This document shows, one piece after another, positions 31,577 to 40,962 of a stretch of 64,000 bases of DNA. Below the pieces are notes generated by a model. The model worked only from the letters and a program-made list of their open reading frames with translations, was not told the origin of the DNA and made no database searches. The stretch lies in contig CAJXTU010000004.1 in NCBI GenBank assembly GCA_913060865.1, positions 92,514-156,513 on the forward strand, given 5' to 3'. Numbering within the stretch: position 1 is the stretch's first letter; each line of letters opens with the position of its first letter. The DNA comes from an uncultured Cycloclasticus sp. Its GTDB lineage: Bacteria > Pseudomonadota > Gammaproteobacteria > Methylococcales > Cycloclasticaceae. The translations under genes were made by a program, and so were the position numbers.

Positions 31577-32501
31577 CCTCCACCTCCTTTTTTGCCAGCA
31601 ACTTAAGAAAGAGTTGTTCCAAGCGGTTTGACTCATTTCGAATGCCCGTCACTCTAATACCTAGACGACTTAACTCATCGAATAAAGCATGTATTCCAGA
31701 TTCTTTACGCACACTCACTTGCCATGTTGTTTCATCGACACTTTCAATTCGACTCCCGGCAATCGAAGGCAACTGCTCTACGGGCCGATCAAGACTTAAA
31801 ACAAAAACCTCTTCATCCGATTTTTCGAGCAAACCCTTCATATCCATGTTCTCAATCACATTGCCTTTATTAATAATAGCAATGTGCTTACACAAACTTT
31901 CCGCTTCTTCCAGATAATGCGTGGTCAAAATAATAGTTGTGCCTGCTGCATTTATTTTCTTAAAAAACCGCCACATCGACCGTCTTATTTCAATATCAAC
32001 CCCAGCGGTTGGCTCATCTAGGATGAGTAATTTAGGCTCATGAACCAATGCCCGAGCTATCATCAAACGTCTTTTCATTCCGCCCGACAATTCTCTAGAA
32101 GCCTCATTGCGCTTATCCCAAAGCTCAAGCTGCTTTAAGCAAATCTCAGCTCTTGCTAAGGCTTTTTTTCGAGGGATCCCGTAATAACCGGCCTGCGACA
32201 CCACAATATCAAATACATTTTCAAACTGATTAAAATTGAACTCTTGCGGCACCAGGCCGATACATCGTTTGACCCCTTCTGGGTCAGCATCTAAATCATG
32301 ACCGTAAACTTTAACCGACCCAGAGGTCTTATTCACTAACGAAGCGACTATACCAATTGTCGTTGATTTTCCTGCCCCATTTGCACCCAACAAAGCAAAG
32401 AAATCCCCTTGCTTCACGACTAAATCAATGCCTTTTACCGCAAGAAACCCATTGTCATATCGTTTACATAGTTGATTTATTTCAAGTGCATTCATATTCA
32501 A
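31569..32501 (-). CDS. ABC transporter ATPase (YadG-like)
   Basis: A 310-residue ATPase. Walker A GANGAGKST is near residue 40, the signature is LSGGMKRRL near 139, and Walker B LLILDEPTAGVD follows. The C-terminal 80 residues form the extra domain seen in drug or polysaccharide exporters of the DrrA/YadG type. It precedes its permease with an 8-base overlap. Confidence 0.93.
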   Translation of the reverse strand: MNMNALEINQLCKRYDNGFLAVKGIDLVVKQGDFFALLGANGAGKSTTIGIVASLVNKTSGSVKVYGHDLDADPEGVKRCIGLVPQEFNFNQFENVFDIVVSQAGYYGIPRKKALARAEICLKQLELWDKRNEASRELSGGMKRRLMIARALVHEPKLLILDEPTAGVDIEIRRSMWRFFKKINAAGTTIILTTHYLEEAESLCKHIAIINKGNVIENMDMKGLLEKSDEEVFVLSLDRPVEQLPSIAGSRIESVDETTWQVSVRKESGIHALFDELSRLGIRVTGIRNESNRLEQLFLKLLAKKEVEDV

Positions 32502-32612
32502 AATTATTTATTTGGAAAGTTCATATTGCAGACTAAGCCTACATAACTAGCCGCGTAGTTTAACGTATAATGTCTCCAACCTTTCAACCCCAACAACTAT
32601 TATTTAACAATT

Positions 32613-34880
32613 ATGTCTGACAAGCCCAACACGAACGCCCTGTATTATCATCAGCACCCAAGGCCGGGTAAAATTGAAGTGACGCCCACTAAAGCGCTCA
32701 GCAACCAAACTGATCTTGCTTTGGCCTACAGTCCTGGTGTAGCAGAACCTTGTTTGGAAATTGCCAAAGACCCATCTACTGCCGCACTCTATACCGCCCG
32801 AAGTAACTTGGTAGCCGTCATCACTAACGGAACAGCTGTACTCGGCTTAGGGGATATTGGTCCGCTCGCATCAAAGCCCGTTATGGAAGGCAAAGGCGTC
32901 TTATTCAAAAAATTTGGTGGCGTGGATGTTTTTGACATAGAAATTGATGAAAAAGATCCCGATAAATTTGTCGATATCGTTGCCAGCTTAGCGCCGACCT
33001 TTGGCGGTATTAACCTCGAAGATATTAAAGCGCCCGAATGCTTTTTCATTGAAAAGAAACTACGCGAAAAAATTGACATTCCCGTCTTTCACGATGACCA
33101 ACACGGCACCGCTATTATCACAGCCGCAGCTATCATCAATGGGCTAAAAGTCGCTAAAAAAGACATATCAAACGTTCGACTCGTCGCTTCGGGTGCTGGC
33201 GCTGCAGGTATTGCTTGCTTAGACATGCTCGTCGAAATGGGGCTAAAGCGAGAAAACATCCTCGTTAGCGATAGTAAAGGCATCATCCATGACGGTAGAA
33301 CAACAGGCATGGATGATCGAAAACAACGCTACGCAGCAAAGACAAGCATACGGACTTTGGCAGAAGCCATCGTTGGCGCTGACATCTTTTTAGGTGTTTC
33401 ACGTGCCGGCATGATGACTAAAGACATGGTCAAAAACATGGCCGACTCTCCCATTATTTTTGCACTGGCTAACCCAACGCCAGAAATATTACCGGAAGAA
33501 ATCAAAGAAGTACGTGATGACGCCATTATCGCGACTGGACGTTCGGACTACCCAAACCAAGTTAATAATGTACTGTGTTTCCCCTATATATTCAGAGGCG
33601 CTCTAGATGTGGGAGCAACAACCATCAACGAAGAAATGAAGCTTGCGTGCATCTACGCCCTATCAGAACTTGCGCAGAAAACAGTTAACGACGACACCGA
33701 TAGCTATGTCGGGAAAACACCTGTTTTTGGGCCTGAGTATTTAATACCTCGCCCCTTTGATCCCAACCTTATTATAGAAATACCACTCGCGGTAGCCAAA
33801 GCAGCGATGGACAGTGGCGTTGCCACCAAGCCTATCGAAAATTTCGAACACTACAGAGCCTCACTGGAACGTTACGTCTATCGATCCGGTATGCTCATGA
33901 AGCCCATTTTTGAGCAAGCCAAACTAACACCTAAACGTGTTGTTTACGCTGAAGGCGAAAACGAACGCGTTCTGCGTGCTGTTCAAGAAGTTGTGAACAC
34001 TCAATTAGCAAAACCCATTCTTATTGGACGAAGAAAAGTCATTCTTGAACGAATTGGCAGGCTCGGCCTAGACACCTCAATGTTAGATAATCTTGACATT
34101 ATCGAACCCGACAGTAACCCATATTTTCGTGAATGCGTACAACAATACCACGAGGCAAAGGGCCGTAAAGGCGTCTCATTAACGTTAGCCCAGAATTACG
34201 TACGCACCAAGACCACTGTCTTGGCGTCCCTCCTTGTCAAACTAGGTAAGGCTGACGCGATGATTTGCGGCATGGTTGGAAACTATCACCGACACTTAGG
34301 CCACATCACCGATATTTTAGATAAGAGCAGCGGTGTAGAGAAAGTCGCCGCCCTTAATGCCATTTCCTTACAAAAAGGCGTGTATTTCTTTTGTGACACC
34401 ACGGTAAATAGCAACCCCACCGCTGAAGAACTTGTTGCCATGACCTTACAATCTGCAGATTATGTCAAACGTTTTGGGATTACACCTAAAGCAGCATTAC
34501 TGTCACACTCTAATTTTGGCAGCTCTAATGACGACGACGCTAAAAAAATGGCAAAAGCCACTCGCATTCTCCATAAAAATCACCCTCAACTTGAAGTCGA
34601 AGGTGAGATTCAGGCAGATGTCGCATTACTTGAGAACTTGAGAAATGAAATCATCAATGATTCAAAATTAACTGGCGAAGCTAATTTATTTATTTTCCCC
34701 AATTTAGACTCAGCCAACATCTCATTTAATATGCTTCGTATCTTAAGTGATGGTGTAACTGTTGGCCCCATTCTGCTTGGTATAGAAAAACCAGTCCATG
34801 TGTTAAAACCACAAGCTTCCGTGAGGCGAATCTTAAATATGACGGCACTTTGCTCAGCCGAACACGAATTAACTGAGTAA
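32613..34880 (+). CDS. maeB: NADP-dependent malic enzyme with C-terminal PTA-like domain
   Basis: A 755-residue multidomain malic enzyme that converts malate to pyruvate and CO2 with NADPH formation. The N-terminal catalytic half (about 1-420) has YSPGVAEPC near 38, the metal-binding [10 protein letters not shown] near 160 and a Rossmann segment [10 protein letters not shown]. The C-terminal half (about 430-755) is a phosphotransacetylase-like regulatory domain. It gives pyruvate and reducing power from C4 acids, useful when growing on the pyruvate/acetyl-CoA from meta cleavage. Confidence 0.97.
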   Translation: MSDKPNTNALYYHQHPRPGKIEVTPTKALSNQTDLALAYSPGVAEPCLEIAKDPSTAALYTARSNLVAVITNGTAVLGLGDIGPLASKPVMEGKGVLFKKFGGVDVFDIEIDEKDPDKFVDIVASLAPTFGGINLEDIKAPECFFIEKKLREKIDIPVFHDDQHGTAIITAAAIINGLKVAKKDISNVRLVASGAGAAGIACLDMLVEMGLKRENILVSDSKGIIHDGRTTGMDDRKQRYAAKTSIRTLAEAIVGADIFLGVSRAGMMTKDMVKNMADSPIIFALANPTPEILPEEIKEVRDDAIIATGRSDYPNQVNNVLCFPYIFRGALDVGATTINEEMKLACIYALSELAQKTVNDDTDSYVGKTPVFGPEYLIPRPFDPNLIIEIPLAVAKAAMDSGVATKPIENFEHYRASLERYVYRSGMLMKPIFEQAKLTPKRVVYAEGENERVLRAVQEVVNTQLAKPILIGRRKVILERIGRLGLDTSMLDNLDIIEPDSNPYFRECVQQYHEAKGRKGVSLTLAQNYVRTKTTVLASLLVKLGKADAMICGMVGNYHRHLGHITDILDKSSGVEKVAALNAISLQKGVYFFCDTTVNSNPTAEELVAMTLQSADYVKRFGITPKAALLSHSNFGSSNDDDAKKMAKATRILHKNHPQLEVEGEIQADVALLENLRNEIINDSKLTGEANLFIFPNLDSANISFNMLRILSDGVTVGPILLGIEKPVHVLKPQASVRRILNMTALCSAEHELTE

Positions 34881-34896
34881 ATATTAGGCATAATTA

Positions 34897-34926
34897 CTCA
34901 TAATGTGATGAACTTCACATTATGAG
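34897..34926 (+). terminator. 12-bp perfect hairpin after maeB
   Basis: The arms CTCATAATGTGA and TCACATTATGAG are exact reverse complements with a 6-base loop. They lie 17 bases after the maeB stop. The following sequence (TCCGTCTTTG) is only weakly T-rich, so termination may be inefficient; it could also stabilise the 3' end or act as a protein-binding palindrome. Confidence 0.55.
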
Positions 34927-34976
34927 TCCGTCTTTGTTAACTATAATCAGGACATGAATAACTATCTACCATCAAA

Positions 34977-35216
34977 ATGAACGTTGGAGTCATTAACCAA
35001 AGCGCTTTATTAGGCATCAATAACGGCCTTAATCAAGCTACTAGCGCTAGCCAAAAGCTAGCCAGTAGCGAACAACTCAATGGAGAGAAATCCAACCAAG
35101 AGACCGCTAAAGATCTGGTCGCCTTACAACAAGCCGAACAGCAAGTGCAAATATCTGCTCGAGTGGCACAAACTGCTGGTGATGTTATCGGTAGCATCAT
35201 TGACATTAAAGCTTAG
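34977..35216 (+). CDS. Small helical protein of unknown function
   Basis: A 79-residue protein, all helical in appearance, low in aromatic residues and rich in Ala, Gln and Ser. The N-terminus (NVGVINQSALLGINNGLNQA) and the end (QVQISARVAQTAGDVIGSIIDIKA) recall short flagellar rod/flagellin-like helical proteins found as orphans in many proteobacteria. That similarity is loose. No flagellar genes are in this window. Confidence 0.6.
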   Translation: MNVGVINQSALLGINNGLNQATSASQKLASSEQLNGEKSNQETAKDLVALQQAEQQVQISARVAQTAGDVIGSIIDIKA

Positions 35217-35334
35217 ATTTCGCTGAAAAACTCATTACTACTCCTCTCTTTTCCTAATAGAATTTTCTAAACCATGATTTTTAGCGTTGCTTGTTGTAAA
35301 ATGCACGTTTTTACTTCATTTAAAGGATCGTATT

Positions 35335-35937
35335 TTGGAAACAGAAAAGCAAAAGCTTAGCTACACCATGGGCCAACAAATTGGTAGTGGCATTCAACAA
35401 GACAAACTTGACGTTGAAACTGAGTCACTCGTATTAGGCCTTACACATAGTTTAAACGGCGAACCAAGTCTTTTAAACCCATCGGAAATGCAAGCTGTCA
35501 TCGAGGCATTCCAAAAAGAAATGCAAGAAAAAGCCAATGAAGTAAAAGGCGGCAATGCAGATAAAGGCATCCAGTTTTTAAAAGATAACCTTGCTAATGA
35601 AGGTGTACAGATGCTTGAAAGCGGCATGCAGTATATTGTTATCAACCAAGGTAGTGGTGAAAAACCTAAAGCGACCGATACTGTTGACGTACATTATGAA
35701 GGTACTCTAATAAACGGCACCGTATTTGACAGCTCAATCAAACGTGGCGAACCTGCTACTTTCCCTGTTAATGGCGTTATTCCTGGCTGGCAAGAAGCAT
35801 TACAACTAATGGAAGTAGGTACCAAATGGAAAGTATTTATTCCTTCAGAACTAGCTTACGGTGAACATGGGGCTGGCGGTGCAATTGGACCTAATGAAAC
35901 ATTGATTTTTGAGATGGAACTTTTAGCCATCAAATAA
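35335..35937 (+). CDS. fklB: FKBP-type peptidyl-prolyl isomerase (FklB-like)
   Basis: I take the start as the TTG at 35335 (LETEKQKLSYTMGQQIG), with AAAGGA eight bases upstream, giving 200 residues; the track start has no ribosome site and adds hydrophobic residues unlike the family. An N-terminal dimerisation helix region (about 5-85) precedes the FKBP domain (about 100-200) with VHYEGTLINGTVFDSS, GVIPGWQEAL and AYGEHGAGGAIGPNETLIFEMELL. There is no signal peptide, so it should be cytosolic like FKBP22. Confidence 0.9.
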   Translation: METEKQKLSYTMGQQIGSGIQQDKLDVETESLVLGLTHSLNGEPSLLNPSEMQAVIEAFQKEMQEKANEVKGGNADKGIQFLKDNLANEGVQMLESGMQYIVINQGSGEKPKATDTVDVHYEGTLINGTVFDSSIKRGEPATFPVNGVIPGWQEALQLMEVGTKWKVFIPSELAYGEHGAGGAIGPNETLIFEMELLAIK

Positions 35938-35951
35938 AATACCACGAACAT

Positions 35952-35980
35952 AAAAAAACCGGTCTTAGACCGGTTTTTTT
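35952..35980. terminator. Bidirectional Rho-independent terminator
   Basis: AAAAAAACCGGTCTTAGACCGGTTTTTTT forms a strong stem (AACCGGTCT/AGACCGGTT) flanked by A- and T-runs. It works in both directions and separates the convergent fklB-like gene and fabB. Confidence 0.95.
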
Positions 35981-35998
35981 ATGTTTAGCGTTTTTAAC

Positions 35999-37216
35999 TT
36001 AGCTTTCGTAGCGCTTTAAAACTAAGGTTGCATTTGTTCCGCCAAAACCAAAGCTATTCGACATCACCGTATTTAGCGCAACATCCGTTTGAGTTTCTTG
36101 AACAATATTCACACTTGCAGCCGCTTCATCCAAATCATCAATATTTGCAGAGGCTGTTATAAAACCATCCTTCATCATCAATAAACAATAAATCGCTTCT
36201 TGCACACCCGCTGCTCCTAACGAATGACCGGATAATGATTTTGTTGAACCAATCGGTGGTGTCGTATCGCCAAACACAGCTTTTACGGCTTTAAGTTCTG
36301 CCACATCACCCACGGGCGTACTGGTTCCATGCGCATTAATATAATCAATCGGTGTATCAACATTTTCTAACGCCATTTGCATGCAACGAGTTGCACCTTC
36401 ACCCGATGGCGCTACCATATCGTAACCATCTGAAGTAGCACCATAGCCAACAAGCTCTGCATATATTTTTGCACCTCGAGCCAATGCAACGTCTAACGCT
36501 TCTACAACAACAGTTCCGCCGCCACCGGCAATAACAAAACCATCACGATCCGCATCGTATGCTCGTGATGCTGTTTCTGGCGTAGCATTTCTTTTTGTCG
36601 ATAATGCGCCCATTGCATCAAACATCATTGTTAATGACCAATGCTCTTCTTCCCCGCCCCCTGCAAACACACGATCCTGCTTGCCTAATTGAATAAGCTC
36701 CATCGCATTACCGATACAGTGTGAACTTGTTGCACAAGCTGACGTGATTGAGTAATTCACACCCTTTATCTTATACGGAGTTGCAAGCCCAGCGGATACC
36801 GTACTACTCATTGTTCTTGGCACCATATAAGGACCAACACGACGAATACCTTTAGTATTTAATAAGGTAATAGCTTCATCCACATTTTTTGTTGAGGCAC
36901 CACCTGAGCCCATAATTAGACCGGTTTTAGGGTTTGATACTTCTTCTTCGGTTAAGCCAGCATCATCAATAGCTTGCTGCATTGAGACATAGGCATACGC
37001 AGCGGCATCACCCATAAAGCGTCGCGCCTTACGGTCTATTAATTCGTCCAAGTTTATCTCTGGCACGCCAGCAACATGGCTGCGAAACCCTTTTTCCTTA
37101 TAACTTTCTACAAAACTAATACCCGATTTTCCGGCTTTAAGTGAATCTGCCACAGCATTAACATCACTACCCAATGATGAAACAATTCCCATGCCTGTAA
37201 TAACAACACGTCTCAT
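35999..37216 (-). CDS. fabB: 3-oxoacyl-ACP synthase I FabB
   Basis: A 405-residue condensing enzyme that elongates unsaturated and saturated acyl-ACP. The nucleophilic Cys is C161 in SACATSSHC; the two catalytic His lie in [12 protein letters not shown] and [11 protein letters not shown]. It follows fabA by 13 bases, the classic gammaproteobacterial fabAB pair for unsaturated fatty acid synthesis. Confidence 0.98.
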   Translation of the reverse strand: MRRVVITGMGIVSSLGSDVNAVADSLKAGKSGISFVESYKEKGFRSHVAGVPEINLDELIDRKARRFMGDAAAYAYVSMQQAIDDAGLTEEEVSNPKTGLIMGSGGASTKNVDEAITLLNTKGIRRVGPYMVPRTMSSTVSAGLATPYKIKGVNYSITSACATSSHCIGNAMELIQLGKQDRVFAGGGEEEHWSLTMMFDAMGALSTKRNATPETASRAYDADRDGFVIAGGGGTVVVEALDVALARGAKIYAELVGYGATSDGYDMVAPSGEGATRCMQMALENVDTPIDYINAHGTSTPVGDVAELKAVKAVFGDTTPPIGSTKSLSGHSLGAAGVQEAIYCLLMMKDGFITASANIDDLDEAAASVNIVQETQTDVALNTVMSNSFGFGGTNATLVLKRYES

Positions 37217-37229
37217 AATAAATCCTTCT

Positions 37230-37754
37230 TTAGAAATTCTCAGTCGAGGTAAATAATCCTACGCGCAAATCCTTTGCTTCATAAATTACCTTCCCATCTA
37301 CTTCCATTACCGCATCGGCAATACCCATCACCAATTTGCGCATAATCACGCGTTTTAAGTCAATTTTATAAGTCACTTTTTTAGCCGTCGGTAATACTTG
37401 ACCCGTGAATTTTAATTCACCTACGCCTAAGGCTCGTCCACGCCCTAAACCACCTTTCCAACCTAAATAAAAACCAACTAACTGCCACATCGCATCTAAA
37501 CCAAGACATCCAGGCATGACTGGATCACCAGGGAAGTGACATTCAAAAAACCACAGATCAGGCGTAATATCTAATTCGGCTATGATTTGACCTTTACCAT
37601 TCGCTCCGCCATCTTCTGTAATGGAGATAACCCTATCGACCATTAACATATTTGGCATAGGCAACTGTGCATTACCAGGGCCAAACAACTCACCCCTACC
37701 ACAACTCAATAATTCTTCTCTATTAAATGAATTCTGTCTCTTAATCTCTGTCAA
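37230..37754 (-). CDS. fabA: 3-hydroxydecanoyl-ACP dehydratase/isomerase FabA
   Basis: A 174-residue hot-dog-fold enzyme that dehydrates 3-hydroxydecanoyl-ACP and isomerises the product to the cis-3 isomer. The catalytic His (H73 in [12 protein letters not shown]) and Asp (D87 in LGLDAMWQ) are present. Length matches E. coli FabA. It is first of the fabA-fabB operon; a near-palindromic TTGCTCAAGAACAAG lies about 55 bases upstream and may be part of the promoter or a regulator site. Confidence 0.98.
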   Translation of the reverse strand: MTEIKRQNSFNREELLSCGRGELFGPGNAQLPMPNMLMVDRVISITEDGGANGKGQIIAELDITPDLWFFECHFPGDPVMPGCLGLDAMWQLVGFYLGWKGGLGRGRALGVGELKFTGQVLPTAKKVTYKIDLKRVIMRKLVMGIADAVMEVDGKVIYEAKDLRVGLFTSTENF

Positions 37755-37839
37755 AACAATGCTTCCTTAAAATGTCTATGGGTTACGCCTAAACTGTTGT
37801 GTTATATGATACTTGTTCTTGAGCAATTGAGCGAGCACC

Positions 37840-39141
37840 TTAAATACCTAGCAAATAGGCCGCCAACATTAAAACAACACAATCGCACACATAAAGCTTT
37901 AATGCATATGAAATATTCCATTTAAAAATTTGTTGCCCAGAAGCTCCATAGCGCCCATGTAAGGCAAGATTAATCCCTGATATAGGGCTGGCAGAAACGC
38001 CTATCGCCCAAGCCATTAAGAACATAATGGCCAGTAAGGTTTGGTTAGGCTCAATAGTCATAATCCAATGCCCAATAACGGCAATACTTATTACGGGGTG
38101 AACACCTAAAATAGCCAACACGAACATAAACAACAATATAATCGAAGCGGCAAGACCATCAAAATATTGAAAAGGAATCTCAATAGATAGGCCATCAAGC
38201 GCCGCCGCTAAACCAGAACCAAAAACTCCCGCAACTAAGAAAAGTAATAATTCATTTTTCATTTGTGGAAGCTTATTCACCGTATGGTTAATGAATGCAG
38301 CAGTTCCTGCTTCCCCTCCTTTCCTCCACAACAAAACAAACACACTCAATCCTAATGAACACATTGCTATCAAAATAAGCACACTGATAGCAGGAAACAG
38401 AGCATGTGCCGCAGCAACAAGCATCACTAAAATTGCCGGTAGCCACAACGCCTCAAAGTGCATAGGGTAACCCACAAACTTACCGATAGATTCACTCTTA
38501 TCCACCTTAACTTCGTACAAGGTTACAAGAAACGCAATGCTTGCCATACTAATACCAGCACTCATCACAATCGGCAAAGATGCATCAGGCGTAAAAACCA
38601 ATGCCGCAGCAAATGCTGCAAAAAATGGTGACCAATGCGCGCCCGAGGTAAAAGCCCTTGTTAACAACTTTTGTTGATTCATCGACAGCCGAGCTTCTTT
38701 GACTAAGCGATCCGCAACCAATAAAACCGCTGATAAATTAATAATAGAACCAAAAAAGTGCACACCAAAGTACGTTCTAATAAAGGCTTTAAAGCCCGTT
38801 GGCAACGATTCAGCCCCCTCATCTGCAGGCAAGGCCACTAGTTGCAAAAACTGCACTCCTATCAGCATCACAATCATTAACTGATTTGCAGACAATGCCT
38901 TAATAATCTGGGAAGTTTCGCCGGTTATCCATGCCACAACCCAGCTTAGAATAGCGAATAGACTTATCGTCAAGATGACTCTTTTTTGCTTTACTCCCAA
39001 GCTAAAGAACAAAATGCTGCCCGCAAGCCACATCAAGCCACCTTGGATCCAATCTATGTTAACTGAGGTCCAGACGCTAATAACGGTTAATGCAAAGCTA
39101 AGCAATAACAATAAGCCCGGCGCTTTATTAAGAAGGGGCAC
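37840..39141 (-). CDS. Polytopic membrane protein, putative transporter
   Basis: A 433-residue protein with about eleven or twelve hydrophobic helices in two blocks joined near residues 195-215 by a charged loop (EVKVDKSESIGK). The pattern resembles ion-transporter superfamily carriers with re-entrant loops (GAHWSPFFAA and SASPISGINLALHG occupy matching places in the two halves). No motif names a substrate. It overlaps none of its neighbours but lies 6 bases after the ketopantoate reductase gene, so they may share a message. Confidence 0.75.
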   Translation of the reverse strand: MPLLNKAPGLLLLLSFALTVISVWTSVNIDWIQGGLMWLAGSILFFSLGVKQKRVILTISLFAILSWVVAWITGETSQIIKALSANQLMIVMLIGVQFLQLVALPADEGAESLPTGFKAFIRTYFGVHFFGSIINLSAVLLVADRLVKEARLSMNQQKLLTRAFTSGAHWSPFFAAFAAALVFTPDASLPIVMSAGISMASIAFLVTLYEVKVDKSESIGKFVGYPMHFEALWLPAILVMLVAAAHALFPAISVLILIAMCSLGLSVFVLLWRKGGEAGTAAFINHTVNKLPQMKNELLLFLVAGVFGSGLAAALDGLSIEIPFQYFDGLAASIILLFMFVLAILGVHPVISIAVIGHWIMTIEPNQTLLAIMFLMAWAIGVSASPISGINLALHGRYGASGQQIFKWNISYALKLYVCDCVVLMLAAYLLGI

Positions 39142-39147
39142 TAAAGC

Positions 39148-40107
39148 CTAGGATCTATCAACAGCACGACGTAATAACGTCGAGATCACCCTATTATAAG
39201 GTGCATCTTTTCCTATTTTTTCGCAGCCGCGAATAACCACCCCGCAAATTTCTTCAATTTCAAGCGGACGCCCTTTTTCGCGGTCAACCAGCATAGAAGG
39301 CTTTATTGAGTCGAACGTTGCGATTAGTTCGAACATCTCTTCCAAGTCATTACTCGACAGTTCAACATCATTTGCCTTAGCGGCTAGCACTGCTTCTTCC
39401 ATTGCACCTTTGATAAGAGGCATCAAGGCTAAATCTGGCGTAGCTTCCCCTGTTTCTAGCTCCAACAATGCGCATAATGGATTTAACCCATTATTAATAA
39501 TCAGCTTAAGCCATAGTTCCTTATTAATATCAGCTGAGATTTCAGTAGGAATGCCTGCATCATTAAAGTTATTCGCTATGCTGTTAATTTTTTTCAACAG
39601 CGAATCGTTTAAGTCTAAATGATTCGGCCACGACCCAAGAATAACTTGCGCTGGACCGATTGATTCAACAATACCCGGTTGAATAATATGAGCGCCTATT
39701 CTTCTTGCAATACCGCCTAACACAGTACCTTTAGGCAATACTTTCGCGAATTGCATTTCATTTTCAACACCATTTTGTAACGACAACATAAGAGGCAAAC
39801 TACACCCCTCATACTGCTGGTACCAACGGCTCAGTTGATCAGCAAACACTCGCGTTTGCATCGCCTTTAAACAAACAATGATGACATCAACATCACTTGG
39901 TTTAGCTTCACTAAGCCACTGTCCAAGACTCGTCGCATCAACCGGTTGGTTAAAATGCAACGAGGCATGTTTAACGGTGAGACCACGCGCTTGCATTGCT
40001 TTCAGGTGGTCACCTCGTGCAATGAGTTTCACTGCATGACCTGCTTGTATTAATTTAGCTGCGTAATAACAGCCAATTCCACCCGCACCTACAACTGTGA
40101 ATTTCAA
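39148..40107 (-). CDS. panE: 2-dehydropantoate 2-reductase family protein
   Basis: A 319-residue NADPH-dependent reductase. The Rossmann motif GAGGIGCYYAAKL is at residues 7-19. The catalytic Lys lies in the KELWLKLIINNGLNPL segment near 200, and the ENEMQF segment near 120 is typical. The usual role is ketopantoate reduction for pantothenate and CoA. It lies 18 bases after dmpD and may be the distal part of the catabolic operon, so another 2-oxoacid substrate is possible. The other PanE-like protein at 46.0 kb is quite different in sequence. Confidence 0.82.
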   Translation of the reverse strand: MKFTVVGAGGIGCYYAAKLIQAGHAVKLIARGDHLKAMQARGLTVKHASLHFNQPVDATSLGQWLSEAKPSDVDVIIVCLKAMQTRVFADQLSRWYQQYEGCSLPLMLSLQNGVENEMQFAKVLPKGTVLGGIARRIGAHIIQPGIVESIGPAQVILGSWPNHLDLNDSLLKKINSIANNFNDAGIPTEISADINKELWLKLIINNGLNPLCALLELETGEATPDLALMPLIKGAMEEAVLAAKANDVELSSNDLEEMFELIATFDSIKPSMLVDREKGRPLEIEEICGVVIRGCEKIGKDAPYNRVISTLLRRAVDRS

Positions 40108-40125
40108 TGTAACGGCCCCTTTGTA

Positions 40126-40953
40126 CTATTCAGCTTCAGCAAAGAAATCTAACACCAATTTATTAAAACGTGCATTTTGTTCAATTTGAGTCCAATGACC
40201 ACACTTTCCAAACATATGCAGTTGAGAATTGGGGAGCAACTCAAAAAATTTCGTCGATGTGATGGGTGGCACAACAACGTCTTCACGGCCATGAACCATC
40301 AGTGTTTCATGCTGAATATTTTTAATATCTTCCGGGTCACTGGCTAGCGCTTCAACCCAACGTTGACGAGGTGCAGGGAACATTTTACTAAATGATTCCT
40401 GGAACCCTGGTTGAATACTTGCTTTATAACGAAGCTCAGCTAATTCATCGGTCACTAGACTACGATCATAGGCAAATAAGTCCATCATCTTGCGCATATT
40501 TTCGACAGACGGCTCATAACCCCAAACCTCATCTAACCCTGCCGTTAATTCAAAATCAACACCAGCAGCACCCATTAAAACAAGACGATTAACACGCTCA
40601 GGGTGCTTAATAGCCAAGGCTATCGCTAAACCACCACCGAAAGAGTTACCGACCAAATGAGCTTTCTCAATCTCTAGTGCATCCATTAAATCAATCGCAT
40701 GTTGAACCCAGTTTTCCATTGAGTAGTTATAATCCTCTACTCGCTCTGTAAAACCGAAGCCCGCCATATCTGGCGCAATAACACGATGTTTTTTTGCCAG
40801 TACAGGAATAACCAAACGCCAGTTTGCCCAAGCGGTTACGCCGGGGCCAGAACCATGAATCATGAACACAGGAGAGCCTTCACCTACATCGTGGTAGTTT
40901 GTTTTAAAAGCGCCCGTTTGAATACTGTTTGCAATTTCTGGGTTTGAACTCAT
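40126..40953 (-). CDS. dmpD: 2-hydroxymuconic semialdehyde hydrolase (meta-cleavage product hydrolase)
   Basis: A 275-residue alpha/beta hydrolase that cleaves the C-C bond of the ring-fission product of catechol or 3-methylcatechol to 2-oxopent-4-enoate and a carboxylic acid. The oxyanion region HGSGPGVTAWANW is near 33-45, the nucleophile is S104 in GNSFGGG, and the Asp and His are in GREDVVVPP and KCGHWTQIEQ. It lies at the end of the tmo operon, more than 10 kb from the rest of the meta pathway. Confidence 0.94.
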   Translation of the reverse strand: MSSNPEIANSIQTGAFKTNYHDVGEGSPVFMIHGSGPGVTAWANWRLVIPVLAKKHRVIAPDMAGFGFTERVEDYNYSMENWVQHAIDLMDALEIEKAHLVGNSFGGGLAIALAIKHPERVNRLVLMGAAGVDFELTAGLDEVWGYEPSVENMRKMMDLFAYDRSLVTDELAELRYKASIQPGFQESFSKMFPAPRQRWVEALASDPEDIKNIQHETLMVHGREDVVVPPITSTKFFELLPNSQLHMFGKCGHWTQIEQNARFNKLVLDFFAEAE

Positions 40954-40962
40954 GACTGTCTC

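Noticed and set aside
31577-31636. Track start of the ABC-2 permease
   Set aside because: It overlaps the ATPase gene by 68 bases; the internal ATG gives the usual short overlap and a normal N-terminus.
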